A stretch of DNA of 10,034 nt from Verrucomicrobiota bacterium. GTDB taxonomy: Bacteria > Verrucomicrobiota > Verrucomicrobiia > Limisphaerales > UBA11358. The position numbers and the translations under genes are program-made. Positions 1-5,256 of the stretch are shown piece after piece (positions within the stretch are counted from its first letter, which is position 1; every line of letters starts with the position of its first letter). The DNA lies in contig JAJPKI010000039.1 in the NCBI GenBank assembly GCA_021323835.1, forward strand, positions 1-10,034. Direction: 5' to 3'. The notes below the pieces were generated by a model. That model saw nothing but the letters and a program-made list of their open reading frames with translations. It was not told the DNA's origin and ran no database searches.

Positions 1-737
1 AGAATTTCTTCGTCCTGGTCAACGCATTCTTCCATCGCGGCTTCGAGCAATTGCGCGGCAGCCATCTGGCGGTCGAATTGCTCGGTGCGGCTCATCGCGC
101 GCAATTTGATGTAGCCGCCTTCGAGCCAGCCGAGACTCGCGCGGTCGCAGCGAAAACGCGTAGCGATGCCGTTGCAAAACGCGAGCGCGGCAGGCAGAAA
201 TTTCGTCGCGTCGTTGACCGGCACGTTCAAATCCAGAACGGCAGCAAACTTTTCCACATCGCCGCGCGCTTTTTGCGCGGCGAGATTTTGTTGGAATGCG
301 GACGGAACATCGGCAATTAAATTCAAGCGCGTGAGTGTTTCGCGGGCGTCAGTTTCGTTTGAATTTTTCAATTGCGCGGCGAAAATGATTTCATCCGCCG
401 GATTCAAAGTTTTTAGCCGAATCGCAATTGTAAATGCGCCCGCAGCAGCGTCAGTTTGCTCAACAAAATTGCCACCGCTCAAACAACGCTCGGCGATTTG
501 TTCCAGTTGCGACGTGAATTGCGTTCGCACTTTGGAAAGGCCGGAGCCGGAATCCCAATCGCCGATTTTCGCCCATCGTGGCACCTTGCCCGGATTGCCG
601 AGCAACAAAACGGCGATGTCTGCCGATGCCAATTTTGCGGCAGCGTTGACGAAACGCGGCCAGAAATCTTTTGGCGCGCCGGAGAACTGGCGCAGCGCGG
701 ACAATTCTTCTAATTCGCTGGAAAAATTTTGTTCCAT
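1..737 (-). CDS. GAF-domain protein, N-terminal part of a probable HlyD-type efflux adaptor (partial)
   Basis: This frame is open from an ATG at 735-737 to the left edge, giving the first 245 residues; the C-terminus lies outside. No signal peptide or membrane segment is visible, so this part should be cytoplasmic. Residues ~170-245 look like a GAF domain: a helix with ATRFRCDRASLGW (192-204), then GGYIKLRAMSRTEQFDR (207-223), then an acidic helix with DQDEE (240-244). From memory this pattern is typical of GAF domains fused ahead of HlyD/biotin-lipoyl modules in planctomycetes and verrucomicrobia. Residues ~22-160 may be a second, degenerate GAF-like domain, suggested by a similar helix-strand layout; this is weaker. 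The gene starts 2 bp after the periplasmic adaptor gene stops, so it belongs to the tolC operon. I infer that a membrane helix and lipoyl/hairpin region follow outside the window. GAF domains bind small ligands, so it may sense a signal for export. A stand-alone GAF regulator remains possible. Confidence 0.72.
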   Translation of the reverse strand, partial: MEQNFSSELEELSALRQFSGAPKDFWPRFVNAAAKLASADIAVLLLGNPGKVPRWAKIGDWDSGSGLSKVRTQFTSQLEQIAERCLSGGNFVEQTDAAAGAFTIAIRLKTLNPADEIIFAAQLKNSNETDARETLTRLNLIADVPSAFQQNLAAQKARGDVEKFAAVLDLNVPVNDATKFLPAALAFCNGIATRFRCDRASLGWLEGGYIKLRAMSRTEQFDRQMAAAQLLEAAMEECVDQDEEI

Positions 738-739
738 AA

Positions 740-1450
740 TTATTCCGCAATCATTTTGGCGGCGAGGCCGGGACGGATTTTGCCGTCGGCATTTTCAAAA
801 ATCGCTTTTACACGAACCAAACCGCTCGCGGCGTCAACGGTCGGCGAAATAAAAGAAATTTTTCCGGAAACCGTTTGGCCGTCGTCGGTTTCAATTTTCA
901 CGGCTTCGTCTATTTGCAAATTTCCGGCGAGTTTGCCGTCAATGTGGCCGATGAAATAGCAGCGTGATGTGTCCACGAGGCGCGCGAGCGGCTGATACGG
1001 CGCGACGGCGGCGCCGGGCTTGAGCATGATTTCCGTAATGCGACCGGAAAATGGCGCGATAAGCTGGCGATTGGTCAATTGCTGAACGGCAATGCCGTAT
1101 TCGGCGGCGGCGACTTCGTATTCAGCTTTTGCTTTGGCCAAATCCTGTTCGCTCACGGATTTGGTGGATTCGGAAAGTTGCCGCGTGGAATCGTAGACTT
1201 TTTGGTTTTGTTCCATCACCGCTTTGCGGCGCGCGACTTCGAGCGTTTCAAGATTTTTATCCAATTCCAGAATCACGTCGCCTTTTTTCACAGCGTCGCC
1301 TTCGTGAAAAAATTGCTGGCTGATGATTCCGGCGTCGGACAAGCCGAGCGTGACATCCGTGAACGGCTCGGTGATGCCGGAAATTTCAATTTGTTCGGCG
1401 CGCGCGGAAAAGAGCGCGGCGGCAAAAATCAGCGGTAAAAAAAATTTCAT
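740..1450 (-). CDS. Short HlyD/RND-family periplasmic adaptor (membrane fusion protein)
   Basis: A 236-residue periplasmic adaptor that would bridge an inner-membrane transporter and the TolC-type channel encoded just upstream. Residues 1-18 form a Sec signal peptide ending SARA, with cleavage before E19. The first lipoyl half-motif lies at ~41-64 (HEGDAVKKGDVILELD) and a coiled-coil hairpin at ~65-128, rich in Ala, Glu, Lys and Gln. The second lipoyl half-motif is at ~131-160 (APFSGRITEIMLKPGAAV). A beta-barrel follows from ~162, ending with the family signature around SPTVDAASGLVRVKA (202-216) and RPGLAAKM (226-233). The protein is short compared with typical RND adaptors of 350-400 residues, because the hairpin and C-terminal domain are reduced. 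No acylated Cys is present. Its ATG overlaps the tolC stop codon as ATGA, and the bases before it (CCATCGCCATCGCC) contain no Shine-Dalgarno sequence, so translation is probably coupled. Confidence 0.9.
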   Translation of the reverse strand: MKFFLPLIFAAALFSARAEQIEISGITEPFTDVTLGLSDAGIISQQFFHEGDAVKKGDVILELDKNLETLEVARRKAVMEQNQKVYDSTRQLSESTKSVSEQDLAKAKAEYEVAAAEYGIAVQQLTNRQLIAPFSGRITEIMLKPGAAVAPYQPLARLVDTSRCYFIGHIDGKLAGNLQIDEAVKIETDDGQTVSGKISFISPTVDAASGLVRVKAIFENADGKIRPGLAAKMIAE

Positions 1451-3180
1451 GGCGATGGCGATGGAGTCATGATGGCGTTGGCATTGGCGGCAGCGGGCGG
1501 CGGCACTGGCGAAAAATCATTTGCGTTGTGAGGATGCAGAAATTCATCGCTGGCATCTTCCTGACGATAGAGCCATTGCTCGGTTTGCCGGCGTAATTGC
1601 TCGCGCGTGATATCAATGCCGCGATTTTTTAAAATCGCGCCGTCGTTCAATTCAATTTCCAGCAACGCGCGGCGGTATTGCGTGAGCGCGCCGGCCAAAT
1701 CCTGTTCCGAATCGAGCAATTCGGCTTCCGTGTCCAAAACTTTTTGCGCTTCGACGGTGCCGGCTTTGAGCCGCGCCAATTCCGTTTGGAGCAATTCTTT
1801 GTTGTAATCCACGACCGTTTGATAACTTTCAATGCTCGTCTGCCATGCGCGCGCTTTTTGGATGGCCATGCTCAAGCTGCCGCCGATTTGCGACTGGATG
1901 TATTGCAAGTTCATGTAGGCTTCGTTCCATTCGAGCTTCGCCGCTTTGTAAAGATTGCGGCCTTTGATGTTGCCGGCCAACGGAATTGTCAATTCCAGAC
2001 CGACCGACCACGACGGAAAATTTTGCGACGCGGCGACGTCCCATGAATCATGCGGCGTCGCGCCGAGACCGTTAAAACCGTAAGCGGCCTTCAAATCCAA
2101 TTCAGGGAACAATTGATTTTTTGCGTAGCCGAGGCGCACGCGTTCCTGGTCGAATTTTTTTTGCTGAATCAAATAATCGGGATTCAGCAAATATACCTGC
2201 ACGAAACTGTCCTGATAAGTCGGCGGCGCATTCGTCGTGCGCGGGTCGTCCACGGCGCGGAAAGCGGGATTTTCCGTGCCCGCGCGTTCGAAATCCGGCG
2301 CGCGCCCCGTGAGCATTTGCACGTGGCCGAGGGCGTCGTAAAAATTTTGCACGGCGTCATTGCGCTTCGTATTTCGCAAGGCCAGCGCCGATTGCGCTTC
2401 CATCACGTCGAGCTGCGCGCCCTGCCCGACTTTCATTTTTTGTTGAGCGTCGCTTAAAACTTCCTGCGCGACGGAAACCGATTGGTCAAAAAAATGAACC
2501 TGCTGTTGCGCGAAATATAAATTCCAATACGCGCCCTCCGCCTGATAAATCGTCAACATCAATTTCTGGCGATATTGCTGAAAAGCGATGTCCGAATCCA
2601 GCGAAGCCAAACGGCTCGCGGCAAGCCCCGCCGTGAAGCCGCCGCCTTTTAACAACGGTTGCGTGAACGTCGCGCCGACGAAGGTTTGATATTGTTTGAT
2701 GAAAATATTATTTGTTGAGCTGAAGAAAAACGGAGCCGGATTTACGTTGTTGCCCAAATCGCTCATCGTCGCGCCGAGCCGGATTTTTCCGCCGGTCGGA
2801 AGCAAATCTTCAATGCCGCCATCATAAATCGTGTTGCGCTCGGAGAAAAAACTTTGACCGCCTTGCGACGCCGCCTGTTGCGTGTCGTTCGTGCGCTTGT
2901 TTGCTTCGCGCGTTATGGACGCTTCGAGATTTGGCTCAAACGCGCCGAGTTCGCCGCGCCATTTGTGCCGCGACGCTTCCGCTTCAAGCATTTGCGCCTG
3001 CACGGATTCGTTTTGTTGCAGCACTTCCTGCAAATAATTGTCGAGCGTCAATTCGACAGCCGGCTGACTGTTGGTAAATTGCGCCTGTATTAAAAATGGA
3101 GAGCAAAGAATAAATGCGGACAGCAAAACCTTTCCCAATTTGCCGGAAAAATTCAATCGAGCTTCTGACGGATAAAACAT
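1447..3180 (-). CDS. TolC-family outer-membrane efflux channel
   Basis: A 577-residue outer-membrane factor that would form the trimeric channel-tunnel of an export system. Residues 1-33 are a Sec signal peptide with a long positive n-region, a hydrophobic core LLSAFILCSPFLI and cleavage after IQA. The mature start (VELTLDNYLQEVLQQN, ~42-57) is the usual first helix of the OEP domain. Two long helical OEP repeats follow, roughly residues 40-260 and 300-525, containing motifs such as QPLLKGGG and the later VGLELTIPL. TolC relatives usually end soon after the second repeat. Here a further ~50 residues end in a Pro/Ala/Asn-rich low-complexity tail (PSPSP at the end). It is the first gene of a minus-strand cassette with two adaptor-like genes, ATGA-coupled to the next. 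The start is the only Met before the signal peptide; the preceding bases show no clear ribosome site. Family assignment is firm, substrate unknown. Confidence 0.92.
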   Translation of the reverse strand: MFYPSEARLNFSGKLGKVLLSAFILCSPFLIQAQFTNSQPAVELTLDNYLQEVLQQNESVQAQMLEAEASRHKWRGELGAFEPNLEASITREANKRTNDTQQAASQGGQSFFSERNTIYDGGIEDLLPTGGKIRLGATMSDLGNNVNPAPFFFSSTNNIFIKQYQTFVGATFTQPLLKGGGFTAGLAASRLASLDSDIAFQQYRQKLMLTIYQAEGAYWNLYFAQQQVHFFDQSVSVAQEVLSDAQQKMKVGQGAQLDVMEAQSALALRNTKRNDAVQNFYDALGHVQMLTGRAPDFERAGTENPAFRAVDDPRTTNAPPTYQDSFVQVYLLNPDYLIQQKKFDQERVRLGYAKNQLFPELDLKAAYGFNGLGATPHDSWDVAASQNFPSWSVGLELTIPLAGNIKGRNLYKAAKLEWNEAYMNLQYIQSQIGGSLSMAIQKARAWQTSIESYQTVVDYNKELLQTELARLKAGTVEAQKVLDTEAELLDSEQDLAGALTQYRRALLEIELNDGAILKNRGIDITREQLRRQTEQWLYRQEDASDEFLHPHNANDFSPVPPPAAANANAIMTPSPSP

Positions 3181-3193
3181 TCAGCTTAAAGAT

Positions 3194-3223
3194 ATTAAAT
3201 TGACCTAAGCCGGGCAATTTAAT
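3194..3223. repeat. Perfect 9-bp inverted repeat, operator-like or leader hairpin
   Basis: ATTAAATTG at 3194-3202 is the exact reverse complement of CAATTTAAT at 3215-3223, with a 12-bp spacer; two more pairs (CC with GG) can form inside after one mismatch. It ends 14 bp upstream of the tolC start codon. It also overlaps the TTGACC element of a possible plus-strand promoter. It could be a binding site for a dimeric repressor acting on both operons, or a hairpin in the tolC leader near the ribosome site. AT-rich DNA yields such repeats by chance more often than mixed DNA, so function is only suggested. Confidence 0.5.
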
Positions 3224-3230
3224 TTATCAT
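3200..3230 (+). promoter_or_regulatory. Candidate promoter for the lipoprotein-resB-ccsA operon
   Basis: TTGACC at 3200-3205 matches the sigma-70 -35 consensus at five of six bases, and TATCAT at 3225-3230 matches the -10 consensus at five of six. The 19-bp spacing is longer than the usual 17. Transcription would begin near 3237 and leave a leader of about 85 nt before the lipoprotein ATG. The inverted repeat at 3194-3223 covers the -35 and most of the spacer, as an operator would. The match rests on consensus alone, and promoters in this lineage may deviate from it. Confidence 0.25.
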
Positions 3231-3320
3231 TTGCAGCAAAAAATTTATGTTCGCCAACAGGAAATGGCGTTAGCGACTTATCGGCTTTCTTTAAAATAAG
3301 AATTAAATAAAATAAATCTT

Positions 3321-4019
3321 ATGCGCAACTGTCCGACAAAAAACCCGACAAAAATTTTTGCCGCGGGAATTTCGTTGCTCGTGCTCGCCGGTTGCAATCG
3401 CGACAATGTGAAAGTTTATCATGTCGCCAACGACCAGACGACATCGCAATGGGTAACACAGGTTCAATCGCTTAGGCAATCGGCTTCATCCATGCCGACA
3501 AATTCCGCGAACCAAACATTGCCGCCGGGTCATCCGGACATTTCCCGCATGAGCGCAACGGCGCCAGTGGAAAATCAAAATGCAAACTCGGTTGCCAGCT
3601 CCATTTGGACGATTCCGCCGGATTGGAAACAATTGCCTTCGTCCGAATTTTTAATCGCGCAATTTTCCATTTCCGACTCCACCGGTGCAAAAGCACAAGT
3701 CAACGTCGCGGAATTGAACGGCAACGGGGGCGGTTTGGAAGCGAATGTAAATCGCTGGCGCGGACAATTGGGCTTGCAATCAATCGCAGAAATTTTGACC
3801 ACCGGATTAAGCCCGACGGATACCAGCGGCGCTCAAGTCGTGGATTTTTCCGGCACAAATTCTCAAACAGGAAAACCGGCGCGGCTTATCGGCGCAATTG
3901 TTCCGCAAAGCGGCACGACGTGGTTTTACAAATTGATGGGCGATGAGAAAATTGTTGCGCAGCAAAAAGACGCTTTCTTAAAGTTCGTTCAATCGGCAAA
4001 ATATCCCGATGCTCGTTAG
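3321..4019 (+). CDS. Uncharacterised lipoprotein heading the cytochrome c maturation operon
   Basis: A 232-residue predicted lipoprotein. The N-terminus has Lys residues, a hydrophobic stretch (IFAAGISLLVLAG) and the lipobox LAGC with the acylated Cys at position 25. Asn at +2 is not the Asp retention signal of E. coli, so outer-membrane sorting is possible. Residues ~40-95 are a polar Ser/Asn/Gln/Thr-rich linker. Residues ~96-228 look like one compact domain, opening with WTIPPDWKQ (96-104), passing through NVNRWRGQLGL (142-152) and ending with WFYKLMG (201-207) and a terminal amphipathic helix. I recall similar domains in other verrucomicrobial and planctomycete lipoproteins but know no assigned function. 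There is no CxxC or CxxCH, so it is neither a thioredoxin-type reductant nor a c-type cytochrome. Its stop overlaps resB by 11 bp, so co-expression with ResB and CcsA is almost certain. A role in haem or apocytochrome handling is inference from context. Confidence 0.85.
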   Translation: MRNCPTKNPTKIFAAGISLLVLAGCNRDNVKVYHVANDQTTSQWVTQVQSLRQSASSMPTNSANQTLPPGHPDISRMSATAPVENQNANSVASSIWTIPPDWKQLPSSEFLIAQFSISDSTGAKAQVNVAELNGNGGGLEANVNRWRGQLGLQSIAEILTTGLSPTDTSGAQVVDFSGTNSQTGKPARLIGAIVPQSGTTWFYKLMGDEKIVAQQKDAFLKFVQSAKYPDAR

Positions 4020-5256
4020 CCGGTTGCTCAAAATTTTCACGTCGTTGCGTTTGACCGTCGTGCTGCTGGCGTTCGCCATCGTGCTCGTTTTCGTCGGCAC
4101 GCTCGCGCAAGTGGATGAAGGACTTTATCAGGCGCAATCGCGTTATTTCCGCCAGTGGCTGATTTTCGGCTTCGATTTGTTCGGGCGAAGAATTCCAATT
4201 ATTTTTCCCGGCGGTTATTTGATTGGAACTTTGCTGTTAATCAATTTGCTCACTGCGCACATTTATCGTTTTCAGTTCACGCGCAAAAAAATCGGCATTT
4301 GGCTGACACACATCGGCGTGATTCTTTTGCTCGTCGGCCAACTTGTGACCGACATGCTCGCGCGTGAAATGCAAATGCACTTTGACGAAGGACAAACGCG
4401 CAATTATGCCGAAAGCGCAACGGATTACGAATTGATTTTCCAAAACGGCGACGAAGTGACTTCGATTCCGGCGAAATTGTTGAAGCCGGGCGACGAATTA
4501 AAAATTGATTCGCTGCCGTTCGCGATTCATGTGAAAGCATTTTGGAAAAATTCAGATTTAAATTATCGCGCGCCGATGGTTCAAAATGGTCCGCCGATGG
4601 TGACCAACGGTCTCGCCTTGAATTTTGATTTTTGGCCGACGAACGAAGTGAAAACGATGGACGAACGCAATGTGCCCACGTCTGTCATCGAATTGATTCC
4701 GCCAAATGGTTCGCTTGGCGATTGGGCAATTTCCGGTTGGTCGGGCGACGACGCGCTCGTCGAAGCAATTCGCAATAGTTACGTCGGCGAAGTCGGCGCG
4801 CAAATGGCGCAAAAAATTTCCGAAACGCTCGCGCAGCCGCAATCAATTGAAGTCGGCGGGAAAAAATTTACGTTCACGCTGCGACCAATGCGATTTCCGC
4901 AGCCATTTTCACTAACGCTGCTCAAAGCAACGCACACGGTTTATCCCGGCACGGACATTCCAAAAGATTTTCGCAGCCGCGTGCTGTTGCAAAATCCGAA
5001 GACCGGCGAAAAACGTGAAGTGGAAATTTCCATGAACCATCCGCTGCGCTACGGCGGCCTGACGTTTTATCAATATCAAATGACCGCCGGACAACTGGCG
5101 CAAGAAGCCGGGCAAACGCCGTCGTCCGTGTTGCAAGTCGTGCGTAATCCCAGTTGGCTGACGCCATACATCGGTTGCGCGCTGGTGGGCATCGGATTGC
5201 TCGTCCAATTTTTGACGCATCTGGTCGAATTTATGTCGAAGCAAAAACAGAAATGA
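4009..5256 (+). CDS. resB: ResB/Ccs1-family cytochrome c biogenesis protein (System II)
   Basis: A 415-residue membrane protein that, with CcsA, forms the System II complex moving haem across the membrane and attaching it to apocytochrome c. Membrane segments are at ~12-33 (SLRLTVVLL...VGTLAQ, a ResB hallmark), ~66-84, ~95-113 and ~383-403. A large periplasmic domain spans ~115-380. It ends with the ResB motif ISMNHPLRYGGLTFYQ (340-355). H84 in NLLTAHIYRF sits close to the position of the transmembrane haem ligand known in CcsB (His83 in Helicobacter CcsBA); this equivalence is from memory. H101 and H404 lie in or near other membrane segments. The start at 4009 overlaps the lipoprotein gene by 11 bp and places the first helix correctly. 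The stop overlaps ccsA as ATGA. Length is near the usual short ResB form, and no fusion or frameshift is seen. Confidence 0.93.
   Translation: MLVSRLLKIFTSLRLTVVLLAFAIVLVFVGTLAQVDEGLYQAQSRYFRQWLIFGFDLFGRRIPIIFPGGYLIGTLLLINLLTAHIYRFQFTRKKIGIWLTHIGVILLLVGQLVTDMLAREMQMHFDEGQTRNYAESATDYELIFQNGDEVTSIPAKLLKPGDELKIDSLPFAIHVKAFWKNSDLNYRAPMVQNGPPMVTNGLALNFDFWPTNEVKTMDERNVPTSVIELIPPNGSLGDWAISGWSGDDALVEAIRNSYVGEVGAQMAQKISETLAQPQSIEVGGKKFTFTLRPMRFPQPFSLTLLKATHTVYPGTDIPKDFRSRVLLQNPKTGEKREVEISMNHPLRYGGLTFYQYQMTAGQLAQEAGQTPSSVLQVVRNPSWLTPYIGCALVGIGLLVQFLTHLVEFMSKQKQK

Larger units (their letters stand above)
3181..3320. promoter_or_regulatory. AT-rich divergent intergenic region between tolC and the cytochrome maturation operon
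   Basis: This 140-bp gap separates two divergent operons and is the only non-coding stretch of note, so the promoters of both should lie here. It is clearly more AT-rich than the flanking genes. Plus-strand candidates are TTGACC (3200-3205) with TATCAT (3225-3230), and a second -10-like TAAAAT (3292-3297) with only a poor -35. For tolC on the minus strand, an extended -10-like TGATAAATT (complement of 3221-3229) is visible without a good -35. Neither ATG has a recognisable Shine-Dalgarno sequence. The promoter placement is inference; that the region is regulatory follows from the gene layout. Confidence 0.65.

Noticed and set aside
166..852. Long open frame on the plus strand (228 codons)
   Set aside because: It lies opposite the GAF-domain frame and the end of the adaptor gene. 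Its translation is rich in Ser, Arg and Cys with no recognisable domain, while the minus-strand frame has clear family motifs.
1451..1464. GGCGAT tandem repeat
   Set aside because: It is just over two copies long and encodes the SPSP end of the TolC homologue. It is too short to call a repeat element.
3252..3269. CGCCA-N8-TGGCG hairpin in the divergent gap
   Set aside because: The stem is only 5 bp with an 8-base loop and no T-run, and flanking bases do not extend it. Chance is a sufficient explanation.
5154..5252. Upstream in-frame ATG for ccsA at 5154
   Set aside because: It would extend CcsA by 33 residues inside the last membrane segment of ResB and add an Arg-rich leader. The ATG at 5253 gives the normal ATGA overlap and the expected N-terminus.
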